From: Labrys sedimenti
GTDB taxonomy: Bacteria > Pseudomonadota > Alphaproteobacteria > Rhizobiales > Labraceae
Length of the DNA: 64,000 nucleotides
Direction of reading: 5' to 3'
Assembly: GCF_034424805.1 (NCBI RefSeq)
Contig: NZ_JAXOUF010000006.1
Span: forward strand, 186,001 to 250,000
Part shown: one piece after another, positions 16,447-24,960 of the stretch
How the letters are laid out: the number at the start of each line of letters is the position of its first letter
How positions within the stretch are numbered: the stretch's first letter is position 1
The notes under the pieces: model-generated
The model's database searches: none
The model's input: the letters and a program-made list of their open reading frames with translations, nothing else
What the model was told of the DNA's origin: nothing
Translations under genes and position numbers: made by a program

Positions 16447-17092
16447 TGGTGTGCCGGTCTTCAGACCGGCATCTTCTTAGGATCGAAGGCGCCATGGCGG
16501 ATGAGAAAAGCCATCTGGGCTGGCATCAGCCTCACGCCCTGCCGCATTCGATTCACCGGAAAAGACCCAATTCGTGACCTTCAGACTGCTCGATAGCTTA
16601 CCGGCAAATGCAATTGGCCGCCACAACAGCAGTGCCGAAAACCGACGCCGCTTGGACCACCTTCTAGATGAAGGCATCGGTGCCTGTTGGCTTGGTCAAC
16701 CGGAAATAGGCGAACTCGTTGAAGATGCTTTGCTTGCATTCGATCAGGCCCGATATCGGCTTTGGGCATGGTGCATCGTGCCAAATCATGTCCAGTGCCT
16801 GTTCGAAACGATCGAAGGGGCTCGGCTTGGCGACATCGTGAAGTCTTGGAAGGCCTATACGGGAGCGAAGGCCAACCGAGTGCTTGGGCGCCAAGGACCA
16901 TTCTGGCAGCGCGATTATTTCGATCGCTATATGCGTAATCAGGAGCAGTTTGCCAGGGCGATCGATTATATCGAGCGTAATCCTGTGGCGGCTGGCCTAT
17001 GCCGGCAGCCGTCGGACTGGCGCTGGTCGAGCGCATTCCGCAGGCACTGATCGATGGCGAAAGGCTATGCCGGTCTGAAGACTGGCACACCA
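16447..17092. mobile_element. REP-transposase element: RAYT gene flanked by inverted REP palindromes
   Basis: A 26-base end at 16447-16472 and its inverse complement at 17067-17092 agree at 25 of 26 positions. Each end holds a hairpin: GCCGGTCT-TC-AGACCGGC at 16453-16470 (perfect) and a one-mismatch copy at 17069-17086. Between them lies a Y1/HUH-type transposase gene of the RAYT group. RAYTs are known to sit among REP palindromes (REPtron arrangement), so this is the likely local source or relative of such repeats. No target-site duplication is evident. Confidence 0.85.
16574..17050 (+). CDS. REP-associated tyrosine transposase (RAYT), apparently N-terminally frameshifted
   Basis: 158 residues from GTG 16574. 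The Y1-transposase core is recognisable: YRLWAWCIVPNHVQCLFET (metal-binding motif, with Gln instead of the usual second His), SWKAYTGAKANRVLGRQGPFWQRDYFDRYMRNQEQF and YIERNPVAAGLC with the catalytic-Tyr region. The family N-terminus is missing from this frame but is readable upstream: from ATG 16494 in the other frame comes MADEKSHLGWHQPHALPH, and the present frame continues FDSPEKTQFVTFRL. One T deleted near 16547 would explain the break. Either a degraded copy or a protein restarting at GTG 16574. Confidence 0.78.
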   Translation: MTFRLLDSLPANAIGRHNSSAENRRRLDHLLDEGIGACWLGQPEIGELVEDALLAFDQARYRLWAWCIVPNHVQCLFETIEGARLGDIVKSWKAYTGAKANRVLGRQGPFWQRDYFDRYMRNQEQFARAIDYIERNPVAAGLCRQPSDWRWSSAFRRH

Positions 17093-17160
17093 TTTCCACG
17101 CTGCCCCGATTGGAACGGTTGTGTTAAGCCACAGCAAAGCAATGCATCGATTGGCCTGTC

Positions 17161-19296
17161 ATGAACACTCCCAAGCCCGTTTCCGACCTCTCGATCGAGG
17201 AGGCCCGCGCTGACTACGAGGAACTTGCGGCGCGGTTGATCGACGCCGACAAGGCTTATTACCAGGAGGACGCGCCGGTCCTCAGCGATGCGGACTATGA
17301 CGTCCTGCGGCGGCGCTATACGGCAATCGAAGAGCGCTTTCCCGAGCTCAAATCGGCCGAGAGTCTCTCGGACAAGGTCGGCGCGGCGCCGTCCGAGAAA
17401 TTCGCCAAGGTGCGCCACCGCGTGCCGATGCTCTCTCTGTCCAACAGCTTCTCGGATGAGGATGTCGAGGAATTCGTGGCCCGTATCCGCCGCTTCCTTG
17501 GCCTTGGCGAAGGCGATGACGTGGTGATCACGGCCGAGCCCAAGATCGACGGTCTGTCCTGCTCGCTGCGCTACGAGAAGGACAGGCTGGTGGTGGCGGC
17601 CACGCGGGGCGATGGTGCCGAGGGTGAGGATGTCACCGCTAATGTCCGCACCATCGGCGACATTCCCAATGTGCTCAAGGGTGACGTCCCCGAGATTTTC
17701 GAGGTGCGTGGCGAGGTCTATATGAGCCACGCCGATTTCAACGCCATGAATGAAAGGCAGGCCGCGGCGGGCAAGCCGCTGTTCGCCAATCCACGCAATG
17801 CCGCGGCAGGCTCGCTGCGCCAGCTCGACGCCGCCATCACCGCCAGTCGCCCCCTGCGCTTTTTCGCCTATGCCTGGGGCGAGGCGAGCGCGCTGCCAGC
17901 CACCACGCAATTCGAGGTGGTGCGGGCTTTCGCCGAGTGGGGCTTTGCAGTCAATCCGCTGATGGTGCGCTGCCATGGCGCGGCCGACCTGCTCGCCCAT
18001 TACCGCCAGATCGAGGCCCAGCGCGCCACGCTGGGCTACGACATCGACGGCGTGGTCTACAAGGTCGACCGGCTCGATCTGCAGCAGCGCCTCGGTTTCG
18101 TCTCGCGCTCGCCGCGCTGGGCGACGGCCCACAAGTTCCCTGCCGAGAAGGCGACTACGCTGCTGCAGGGCATCGAGATCCAGGTGGGACGCACCGGAGC
18201 CCTCACGCCGGTTGCCAAGCTGCAGCCGGTCACCGTGGGCGGCGTCGTTGTCTCCAACGCCACTTTGCACAATGAGGACGAGATCGCCCGCAAGGACGTG
18301 CGTATCGGCGACACGGTGATCGTGCAGCGGGCGGGCGACGTCATCCCGCAGATCCTCGGGGCGGTGCTGGAAAAGCGACCGGCGGACGCCGTTCCCTATG
18401 TCTTTCCCGAAACCTGTCCCTGTTCCCTGAAGACGCCCGTCGTCCGCGAGGAAACCGTGACGGGCGGGGAGGGGGCGGTGCGGCGCTGTTCGGGCGAATT
18501 CGCCTGTCCCTTCCAGAAGATCGAGCATCTCAGGCATTTCGTCTCCCGCCGCGCCTTCGACATCGAGGGGCTGGGCGAAAAGCAGATCGCCTTCTTCTTC
18601 GAGAACGAGGACCTGCCGATCCGCGAGCCCGGCGACATCTTCACCCTGGCTGCCCGCGATGGGCAGAACTTCAAGAAATTGAAAGACCGTGAAGGTTTTG
18701 GCGCGACCTCCACCAAGAACCTGTTTGCCGCCATCGATGCCCGCCGCGAGATCGCGCTGGAACGCTTCCTCTATGCCCTCGGCATTCGTCATGTCGGCGA
18801 GACCACCGCCCGCCAACTCGCCCGTGCCTATGGCTCCTGGCCGGCCTTCGAGCAGGCGGCGCTGCGCATCGCTGCCAAGGATGAGGAGGCTGGAGCGGAC
18901 ATGGATGCGATCGACCAGATCGGCGAAACCGTGGTCGAGGCCATCGGCGCCTATTTCGCGGAAGAGCACAACCTTGCCATCCTCGAGCGGCTGACGGCGG
19001 AGATTCGCATTCTCGAAGCGGAACTGCCCCGTTCCGAGAGCCCCGTCGCCGGCAAGACGGTGGTGTTCACCGGGGCGCTGGAGCGCATGAGCCGCGACGA
19101 GGCAAAGGCCATGGCCGACCGGCTGGGCGCCAAGGTCTCGGGCTCCGTTTCCAAGAAGACCGATCTCGTGGTCGCCGGTCCCGGCGCAGGCTCGAAACTG
19201 GCGGATGCGCAAAAGCACGGCGTCAAAGTCATCAATGAGGATGAATGGTTCGAGCTCGTGAATGGAGCAGGGAACACGAATGACCAGGATGCGTGA
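17161..19296 (+). CDS. ligA: NAD-dependent DNA ligase LigA
   Basis: 711 residues. It seals nicks in replication and repair using NAD. Domains in order: Ia NAD-binding (first 70 residues, YYQEDAPVLSDADYDVLRRRY), adenylation domain with the AMP-accepting Lys128 in EPKIDGLSCSLRY, OB fold, Cys4 zinc finger (CPCSLKT...CSGEFACPF), helix-hairpin-helix repeats (ALGIRHVGETTARQLARAYGS) and a C-terminal BRCT domain (VAGKTVVFTGALERMSRDEAK). Complete. Its end overlaps the start of the next gene by 17 bp. Confidence 0.97.
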   Translation: MNTPKPVSDLSIEEARADYEELAARLIDADKAYYQEDAPVLSDADYDVLRRRYTAIEERFPELKSAESLSDKVGAAPSEKFAKVRHRVPMLSLSNSFSDEDVEEFVARIRRFLGLGEGDDVVITAEPKIDGLSCSLRYEKDRLVVAATRGDGAEGEDVTANVRTIGDIPNVLKGDVPEIFEVRGEVYMSHADFNAMNERQAAAGKPLFANPRNAAAGSLRQLDAAITASRPLRFFAYAWGEASALPATTQFEVVRAFAEWGFAVNPLMVRCHGAADLLAHYRQIEAQRATLGYDIDGVVYKVDRLDLQQRLGFVSRSPRWATAHKFPAEKATTLLQGIEIQVGRTGALTPVAKLQPVTVGGVVVSNATLHNEDEIARKDVRIGDTVIVQRAGDVIPQILGAVLEKRPADAVPYVFPETCPCSLKTPVVREETVTGGEGAVRRCSGEFACPFQKIEHLRHFVSRRAFDIEGLGEKQIAFFFENEDLPIREPGDIFTLAARDGQNFKKLKDREGFGATSTKNLFAAIDARREIALERFLYALGIRHVGETTARQLARAYGSWPAFEQAALRIAAKDEEAGADMDAIDQIGETVVEAIGAYFAEEHNLAILERLTAEIRILEAELPRSESPVAGKTVVFTGALERMSRDEAKAMADRLGAKVSGSVSKKTDLVVAGPGAGSKLADAQKHGVKVINEDEWFELVNGAGNTNDQDA

Positions 19297-19768
19297 ACTG
19301 TGCCTCGGCCTTCTGCTGGCATCGGGGCTGGCGATGTCGGCCCTTGCAGCCGAAATTTCGCCCGATGCGACGGTAAAACAGATCTATTCGGGCAAGACGC
19401 CCGAAACGAGAGGCATCGACATCATCGGTGATGCCAAGCTGCGCGCCAGATATCTCAGCAAGGACCTGGCTGCCGCGGTGAAGAAGGATATCGACGAATC
19501 CGCCAAGTCCGGCGAGGTGGGAGCGCTCGATTTCGATCCGGTGAGCGATTCACAGGATCCGATGATCAAGGATTTGAAGATCGAGCCGGCGTCGGTACAG
19601 GGTGACCGGGCCCAGATAGGCGTGAGCTTCAATCGCGGCGATCCCAAGCGCGACGAGCTTGTCTACGACCTGGTGCAAGAAAACGGCCAGTGGCGCGTTT
19701 CCAACATCTCGAAGAAGGGCAATGCCGAGGAGGCTTGGTCCTTGCGCCAGATGCTGTCATTGAAATAG
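19280..19768 (+). CDS. DUF3828-type secreted protein
   Basis: About 162 residues. An N-terminal signal peptide (MTRMRELCLGLLLASGLAMSALAAE) is cleaved near residue 25, so the product is periplasmic. The rest, with SPDATVKQIYSGKTPE at the start and the beta-rich RAQIGVSFNRGDPKRDELVYDLVQENGQWRVSNISKKG at the end, fits DUF3828/NTF2-like domains of unknown function. ATG 19280 is chosen; 19262 and 19289 are alternatives. The start overlaps ligA, suggesting co-transcription rather than a functional link. Confidence 0.7.
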   Translation: MTRMRELCLGLLLASGLAMSALAAEISPDATVKQIYSGKTPETRGIDIIGDAKLRARYLSKDLAAAVKKDIDESAKSGEVGALDFDPVSDSQDPMIKDLKIEPASVQGDRAQIGVSFNRGDPKRDELVYDLVQENGQWRVSNISKKGNAEEAWSLRQMLSLK

Positions 19769-19785
19769 AGGCTGGCGCTGCAGCG

Positions 19786-19804
19786 GATGCAACTTTCATC
19801 CAAG
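19786..19804 (+). promoter_or_regulatory. 19-bp motif upstream of the AraC gene, candidate operator 1
   Basis: GATGCAACTTTCATCCAAG, 33 bp before the regulator ATG. An 18-of-19 match occurs at 20746-20764 ahead of azlC. The two places are exactly where an AraC-type activator would bind to control itself and the neighbouring exporter. Confidence 0.65.
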
Positions 19805-19836
19805 CAATTTGCCGACAAAGGCACTATCTTAACGGC

Positions 19837-20694
19837 ATGCCGTCGCAGTCCACTGCCTTCACCACCCTCGAGGATGCCGCCGAACGGGGCGATGCCGTCC
19901 GGTTCTGGCGCGAGCAGCGCTATGACGGACTGGAGTGCCTGAGCGCGATCTTTCGCCGGCATCGCTATGTGCCCCATACCCACGAGACCTATGCGATCGC
20001 TGCCGTGCTCGACGGTTGCGAGGCCTTCTCGCATCGCGGTAGCCGGCACTACGCCTCGCCGGGAAGTTTCGCGATGGTCTGCCCGGACGAATTGCATGAT
20101 GGCGAGCCGGCGGGCGAAGGGTTCGTCTACCGGGTGCTCTATCCCACCGTCGATCTGATGCGTTCCGTCGCCGAGGATACCTTTGGGCGTCCTATCACCG
20201 GCACGCCTTGGTTCGACCGTTCGGTGATCGAGGATCCTGCCCTAGCCGCCGATCTGGTGACGCTACAGATCGCGCTCAGCGACCCCGCCGTGACCTTGCT
20301 TGAACGCGATGCCAGGCTCAGCTGCTTCTTTTCGGCGTTGCTCGGGCGCTGGGGCTGTTATGGCGAGCCGATCAGGCTCGGTGACGAGAGCGGACCTCTC
20401 GCCAAGGCGCGAGCCTATCTGGACCAGCATTTCGAGCGCGATGTCGGCCTTGACGAGCTTGCTGCGGTGGCGGGGCTCAACCGCAGCCATCTGGTGCGTT
20501 CCTTCCGCAAGGCGACGGGCACCACGCCGCATGCCTATCTCACCGACCGGCGCTATCGCGCGGCGCGGCGCCTGCTGGCGGCGGGCGAGGGACCGGCGGA
20601 GGTGGCGGCAGCCTGCGGCTTCTACGACCAGAGCCACCTCAACCGGGTGTTCAAGGCGCGTATGGGCGTGACGCCGGGAGCGTTTCGCGGGTGA
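19837..20694 (+). CDS. AraC family transcriptional regulator, probable activator of azlCD
   Basis: 285 residues. An N-terminal cupin-like sensor (RRHRYVPHTHETYAIAAVLDG, with HETY resembling the ligand pocket) and a C-terminal double helix-turn-helix: LDELAAVAGLNRSHLVRSFRKATGTTPHAYL (about residues 200-230) and PAEVAAACGFYDQSHLNRVFKARMGVTPGAF (about 250-280). Starts at ATG 19837; the longer in-frame version would swallow the operator-like motif. It lies directly upstream of azlC, and the same 19-bp motif precedes both genes, so control of branched-chain amino-acid export is a sound inference. Confidence 0.88.
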   Translation: MPSQSTAFTTLEDAAERGDAVRFWREQRYDGLECLSAIFRRHRYVPHTHETYAIAAVLDGCEAFSHRGSRHYASPGSFAMVCPDELHDGEPAGEGFVYRVLYPTVDLMRSVAEDTFGRPITGTPWFDRSVIEDPALAADLVTLQIALSDPAVTLLERDARLSCFFSALLGRWGCYGEPIRLGDESGPLAKARAYLDQHFERDVGLDELAAVAGLNRSHLVRSFRKATGTTPHAYLTDRRYRAARRLLAAGEGPAEVAAACGFYDQSHLNRVFKARMGVTPGAFRG

Positions 20695-20701
20695 TGGAGT
20701 A

Positions 20702-20740
20702 TCGGCCCCCGGGCCGACAAATGTCAGCCAGAGGCTGACA
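20702..20740. repeat. Paired hairpins between the AraC gene and azlC
   Basis: Two perfect hairpins in tandem: TCGGCCC-CC-GGGCCGA (20702-20717) and TGTCAGCC-AGA-GGCTGACA (20722-20740). No T-run follows. They may end transcription of the regulator gene or belong to the same class of REP-like palindromes found elsewhere in the window. Confidence 0.6.
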
Positions 20741-20745
20741 GTCCC

Positions 20746-20764
20746 GATGCAACTTTTATCCAAG
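20746..20764 (+). promoter_or_regulatory. 19-bp motif upstream of azlC, candidate operator 2
   Basis: GATGCAACTTTTATCCAAG, one base different from the motif at 19786-19804, 50 bp before the azlC start codon. Confidence 0.65.
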
Positions 20765-20814
20765 ACCGGTGCTTACACGGCGCCTATTGAGACGGCTCCA
20801 TCAGGAGCTATCCC

Positions 20815-21534
20815 TTGTCTGCCCGTTCCGAAATCCGTTCCGCGTTGATCGACATCGCCCCGCCTGCCTTGGCGGCGGTGCCGATCGGTTTCCTGTTCGG
20901 CGCCATCGCCGTCTCCAAAGGCCTGTCGCCTTTCGAGACTGCCTTGATGTCGATCATCGTGTTCGCCGGCAGCGCGCAATTTGCCGCCCTTGAGCAATGG
21001 GTGCAGCCGGTGCCGATCCTGACCCTGGCTTTCGGCACCCTGCTGATCAATTGCCGCCATATCCTGATGGGAGCCTCGCTCACCCCCAAGACGCGGCTCT
21101 TCTCGCCTGCCCAGCGTTTTCTCGGCTTCTTCATGATGGCCGACGAGAACTGGGCGATGTCGGAGCGCAGGGCCGGCCAGACCGAGCTGACGCCGACCTA
21201 TTATTTCGCCATGTCGGTGTTCTTCTATCTCAACTGGGTGCTGTGGAGCACGGCGGGCAGCTTCGTTGGCCAGCTCCTCGGCGATCCCGCGCGCTACGGC
21301 GCCGATTTCGCTTTCACCGCCCTGTTCATCGGCCTGATCGCAGGGTTCTGGGAAGGCCGCAGCTCTGCGGCTGCGATCCTCACCAGCGCCGTCGTGGCGG
21401 CCCTGGTCTATCTCAAGCTGGGTGCGCCCTGGCACGTGCCCGCCGGGGCGCTGGCCGGCATTCTGGCCGCTTTCCTCACCGGCCATCCCGGCCGCAGTAA
21501 GCTCGATGCCAAGGAGGCCGTCGATGTCGTTTGA
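20815..21534 (+). CDS. azlC: AzlC family branched-chain amino-acid exporter, large subunit
   Basis: 239 residues, about seven membrane segments. The family start (APPALAAVPIGFLFGAIAVSKGLSPFETALMSIIVFAGSAQFAAL) and the LLINCRHILMGASLTP segment are typical. AzlC with the small AzlD forms an inner-membrane exporter of branched-chain amino acids or analogues. The start is TTG 20815 with AGGAG 7 bp upstream. Overlaps azlD by 11 bp. Likely controlled by the adjacent AraC regulator through the motif at 20746. Confidence 0.92.
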   Translation: MSARSEIRSALIDIAPPALAAVPIGFLFGAIAVSKGLSPFETALMSIIVFAGSAQFAALEQWVQPVPILTLAFGTLLINCRHILMGASLTPKTRLFSPAQRFLGFFMMADENWAMSERRAGQTELTPTYYFAMSVFFYLNWVLWSTAGSFVGQLLGDPARYGADFAFTALFIGLIAGFWEGRSSAAAILTSAVVAALVYLKLGAPWHVPAGALAGILAAFLTGHPGRSKLDAKEAVDVV

Positions 21535-21826
21535 TCCCCACACGGTGGCGGCGATCCTGACCATGGCGCTGGTGACCTATGCCACTCGCGTGGCCGGCAT
21601 CTTCTTGGACGGCCGCCTTGCCCTGAGCGGCCGGACCAAGGCCGCCTTCGATGCCATTCCGGCGGCCGTTCTGGTTTCGGTGATCGCACCGGTCGCGCTC
21701 GCCACCGGGCCGGCCGAAACCATCGCCGCCGCCATCACCGTGGTTTCGGCCACGCGCATGTCGCTGCTGGTGACCATCGTGGTTGGCGTGGTGAGCGTGG
21801 TGCTGCTGAGGATGATGATGGGTTGA
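21524..21826 (+). CDS. azlD: AzlD family branched-chain amino-acid exporter, small subunit
   Basis: 100 residues with three to four membrane segments (TVAAILTMALVTYATRVAGIF, AAVLVSVIAPVALATGP, MSLLVTIVVGVVSVVLLRMMM). ATG 21524 lies inside the end of azlC and is preceded by AAGGAGG 6 bp upstream, giving tight coupling. Partner of AzlC; usual length for the family. Confidence 0.9.
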   Translation: MSFDPHTVAAILTMALVTYATRVAGIFLDGRLALSGRTKAAFDAIPAAVLVSVIAPVALATGPAETIAAAITVVSATRMSLLVTIVVGVVSVVLLRMMMG

Positions 21827-21855
21827 GAGGAGGGGCTTCGGACCCGCCTCTCTTT
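21825..21855 (+). terminator. Probable terminator of azlCD
   Basis: GAGAGG-A-GGG (21825-21834) pairs with CCC-G-CCTCTC (21843-21852), one internal mismatch, 8-base loop, short T run. It starts inside the azlD stop codon and lies between convergent genes. Confidence 0.65.
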
Positions 21856-21898
21856 CGACGATTATGCGTCGCAAGCCCGGCCCGAAGGCAAGCCTCCG

Positions 21899-23710
21899 CT
21901 ATCCGATCGGCTGCGTCACCTGCTCCAGCCACACCCGCTCCGGTTCGTCCAGCAGCGGGCCGAGCGTCTCGCGCACCTTTGCGTGATAGGTGTTGAGCCA
22001 GTCGATCTCGCGGGTGGTGAGCAGCGACAGCTCGATCGGCCTCACATCGATGGGCGCCAGCGTCAGCGTCTCGAAGCCGTACATCTCGCGCTCGGCGCCC
22101 TCGATCGTGATGGGCTCGACCAGGATGAGGTTCTCGATGCGGATGCCGAAGGCGCCGGTGCGGTAGTAGCCGGGCTCGTTGGAAAGAAGCATGCCCGGCT
22201 CCAGCGGCGTGGTGCCGAGCTTGGAGATGCGCTGCGGGCCCTCATGCACGGAGAGATAGGAGCCGACGCCATGCCCGGTGCCATGGTCGAAATCGGTGCC
22301 GATCTCCCACAGTGCGGCGCGGGCAAAACTGTCGAGCTGGGCGCCAGAGGCCCCCTTCGGGAAGCGTGCCAGGGCGATGGCGATGTGGCCCTTGAGCACG
22401 CGGGTGTAGCGGTCCTTCATCTCGGCTGAGACCTCACCTACCGCGATGGTGCGGGTGATGTCGGTGGTGCCGTCGACATATTGCGCGCCGGAGTCGATCA
22501 GGAAAAAGCCGGGCGTCACCGGCCGGTTGCTGGCATGGCTGACGCGGTAATGCGGCAAGGCGGCGTTCGGACCGGCCGAGGAGATCGAGGGGAAGGAGAG
22601 GTCCTTGAGCACGCCCGTGCCCTCGCGGAAGCGTTCCAGGGCCTCGGCCACCGAGATTTCGGTTTCCTGGCCGCCGGGCACGGTGCGTTCGAACCAGGCG
22701 AGAAAGTTCACGAAGGCGACGCCGTCGCGGATATGGGCAGCCCGGGAGCCGGCGCGCTCTGCCTCGTTCTTGACGGCACGCAGGAGGGCGACGGGGTCGC
22801 CACCCCTCTGCACCTTGCCGCCGGCCTTCTCGACCAGGGTGGCGAAATGCTCGACCACCATGGCGGGATCGAGCCGTACCGTCTTGCCTTTCACGCTTCC
22901 AGCCAGCACTGCCTCGATCTGGCGTGGTTCGGCAATGGCCATGTGCTGGGCAAGGTCGTCGCGGACGGCATTGGAGAACTTGCGGCCATCGGCGAACAGA
23001 GTCGGCTGGCCCTCGGCCGGCACCAGTGCATAGGAGAGCGGCAGGGGCGTGTGGGAGACGTCGCCGCCGCGGATGTTGAACAGCCAGGCGGAGGCATGGG
23101 CGTCATTGGTGAAGACGGCGTCGATCTTCTGCTCACGCAGCTTGGCCTGCAGCCGTTCGACCTTGGAGGACACGCTTTCGCCGGCCAATGCCACATCGTG
23201 CAGGACGATCTGGGCAAGGGGGGGCGCCGGCCTGTCGGTCCAGACGGCGTCGATCGGATTTTCTTTGACGGCAACAAGGCTTGCACCCGCTTTCTCGCAG
23301 GCGGTGCGAAGACGCTCCACCTCATTCATCGACTGAAGACGCGGATCGTAGCCGACCTTCATGCCGGGCTTGAGCACGCTGCCGAGCCATTTCTCCGGCG
23401 GCTCCTCGATGAGATGGCGCGGCGTATAGGTCGAGGTATCCACCTGCTCGCGCACCTGCACGGTATAGCGGCCGTCGACGAAGATGGAGGCCTGGTCCTT
23501 CAGGACGACGGCGATACCGGCTGAGCCGGCAAAGCCGGTGAGCCAGGAAAGGCGTTCCTCCGAGGGCGGGCAATATTCGTTCTGGTGTTCGTCCGAGCGG
23601 GGGACCACGAAGCCGTCGAGTCCCAGTTCGGCGAACTTGCCGCGCAATGCCGCCGCGCGGGCCGGGCCGAGGCTGGGCTGGGAAATTTCGTCGAAGGACT
23701 GAAAAGCCAT
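21899..23710 (-). CDS. Xaa-Pro aminopeptidase (M24B family, aminopeptidase P type)
   Basis: 603 residues, the long eukaryote-like form with two creatinase-N-like domains before the pita-bread catalytic domain. Metal ligands are visible in DSGAQYVDGTTDITRT (two Asp), HGTGHGVGSYLSVHEGPQ (His), NEPGYYRTGAFGIRIENL (Glu) and the final Glu region. It removes N-terminal residues ahead of proline. ATG 23710 gives MAFQSFDEISQPS; a longer in-frame extension would run through the intergenic repeat and is rejected. Convergent with azlCD. Confidence 0.93.
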   Translation of the reverse strand: MAFQSFDEISQPSLGPARAAALRGKFAELGLDGFVVPRSDEHQNEYCPPSEERLSWLTGFAGSAGIAVVLKDQASIFVDGRYTVQVREQVDTSTYTPRHLIEEPPEKWLGSVLKPGMKVGYDPRLQSMNEVERLRTACEKAGASLVAVKENPIDAVWTDRPAPPLAQIVLHDVALAGESVSSKVERLQAKLREQKIDAVFTNDAHASAWLFNIRGGDVSHTPLPLSYALVPAEGQPTLFADGRKFSNAVRDDLAQHMAIAEPRQIEAVLAGSVKGKTVRLDPAMVVEHFATLVEKAGGKVQRGGDPVALLRAVKNEAERAGSRAAHIRDGVAFVNFLAWFERTVPGGQETEISVAEALERFREGTGVLKDLSFPSISSAGPNAALPHYRVSHASNRPVTPGFFLIDSGAQYVDGTTDITRTIAVGEVSAEMKDRYTRVLKGHIAIALARFPKGASGAQLDSFARAALWEIGTDFDHGTGHGVGSYLSVHEGPQRISKLGTTPLEPGMLLSNEPGYYRTGAFGIRIENLILVEPITIEGAEREMYGFETLTLAPIDVRPIELSLLTTREIDWLNTYHAKVRETLGPLLDEPERVWLEQVTQPIG

Positions 23711-23733
23711 TTGATCACCCTTGAAGTACAAGT

Positions 23734-23856
23734 CCCTTCTCCCCCTGCGGGAGAAGGTGGCGGCAGCCGGATGAGGGGTGTTGGCGCCAAGCTGGCAGGG
23801 GCGTGTTGCTCCCCTCATTCCCCTGCCGGGACCTTCTCCCGCAAGGGGAGAAGGGA
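23734..23856. repeat. Large imperfect inverted repeat, CCCTTCTCCC type
   Basis: A 25-base arm at 23734-23758 (CCCTTCTCCCCCTGCGGGAG then AAGGT) and its inverse complement at 23832-23856 agree at 24 of 25 positions, with a 73-base interior containing GGATGAGGGG and CCCCTCAT facing each other. Elements like this are frequent between genes in Hyphomicrobiales genomes. It sits between prmA and the aminopeptidase gene. Confidence 0.8.
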
Positions 23857-23882
23857 TTCTAGTCGTCTAGAGTCGTGCGTCC

Positions 23883-24806
23883 TCAAAGCTTCTTGGGCTT
23901 GCCGCCGCCATAGGACAGCACCAGCGTCGTCCACTCGTCGATCTTGATCTGGCGGATGAGATGGAGGCCCTGGGCGCGATAGGCAGCCAGCGCCGCATTG
24001 GCATGGGAATGGAGCAGGCCGGAAAGGATCACCGTGGCGCCGGGCGCCAGCAGGTGGCTCATCGGCGCCGCCAGGCGCACCAGCGGGCCCATCAGGATAT
24101 TGGCGAAGACCAAGTCGAACGGCTTGTTGGTCTGCATGGCGCGAGCGGTGGTGCCGCGTGCCACGAAGCTCTCGACATAGGCCCCGGCCTTGTTGAAGCG
24201 GATATTGTTGCGCGCGGTGGCGATGGCGATCGGATCGATGTCGGAGGCCAGCACGCGCCGGCGCAGCGCGCGCGCGGCCGCTATGGCGAGCACGCCGGTG
24301 CCGGTACCGATGTCGAGCGGCCGGTATGGGCGCTTGCGTTTGAGAAGATCGTCCAAGGCGAGGAGACAGCCCCGTGTGGTGCCGTGATGGCCGGTGCCGA
24401 AGGCGAGAGCCGCCTCGATCTCGATGCCGATGGTGTTTCCAGGCACGTGCTGGCGGTCATGGCTGCCGTGGACGGTGAAGCGACCCGCCCGCACGGGCGC
24501 CAGGCCTTCGAGGGAAGCCGCCACCCAGTCCTTGTCGCCGAAGCTGTCGAAGGCCACCTCCATGTCGGGGCCGGCCGCCAACGCGATCAGGTCCCGGACG
24601 GAGGCTTCGTCCGGTTCGGTGCGGAAATAGACCTCGACCAGCCAGGGGGGCTTGGCCGTGCCGTCTTCCCTTTCGAAGGCAGCGATCGCCGTTTCCGTGG
24701 GATCGAAGCTTTCGCCGAGCAGGTCAGCGATGCGACGCGCGCGCATCTCGTCGGTGACGATACGTGCGACATGGGTGGGATTGTTGGGATGAAGACCTTC
24801 GAGCAT
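23883..24806 (-). CDS. prmA: Ribosomal protein L11 methyltransferase PrmA-type, SAM-dependent
   Basis: 307 residues. The SAM-binding motif LDIGTGTGVLAIAAARAL (about residues 164-181), the preceding AFGTGHHGTTRGCLLALDDL and the catalytic loop FDLVFANILMGPLVRLA are the PrmA hallmarks. The enzyme methylates L11 at several lysines and the N-terminus. ATG 24806. It is flanked on both sides by palindromic repeats and has no obvious operon partner. Confidence 0.92.
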   Translation of the reverse strand: MLEGLHPNNPTHVARIVTDEMRARRIADLLGESFDPTETAIAAFEREDGTAKPPWLVEVYFRTEPDEASVRDLIALAAGPDMEVAFDSFGDKDWVAASLEGLAPVRAGRFTVHGSHDRQHVPGNTIGIEIEAALAFGTGHHGTTRGCLLALDDLLKRKRPYRPLDIGTGTGVLAIAAARALRRRVLASDIDPIAIATARNNIRFNKAGAYVESFVARGTTARAMQTNKPFDLVFANILMGPLVRLAAPMSHLLAPGATVILSGLLHSHANAALAAYRAQGLHLIRQIKIDEWTTLVLSYGGGKPKKL

Positions 24807-24873
24807 GTCGCTTGGCTATCGCGCCAGCCGCCGAAGGGCAATGGAAATCGCGATTGCGGCGATGTTGTTTGCC

Positions 24874-24953
24874 GGGATCGCAGGCTTCCAGCCTGCTCTT
24901 CCTCAACGACAAATGCAGCGTTTCCGAGAGCAGGCAGAGATGCCTGCGATCCC
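24874..24953. repeat. Nested palindromic intergenic repeat, GCAGGC type, copy 1
   Basis: GGGATCGCAGGC (24874-24885) pairs with GCCTGCGATCCC (24942-24953). Each half also folds: GCAGGC-TTCCA-GCCTGC and GCAGGC-AGAGAT-GCCTGC. The inner arm is followed by TCTT and preceded by GTTTCCGAGA, the same linker as in the copies at 27459-27546 and 61888-61965. Confidence 0.85.
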
Positions 24954-24960
24954 AGGTTTT

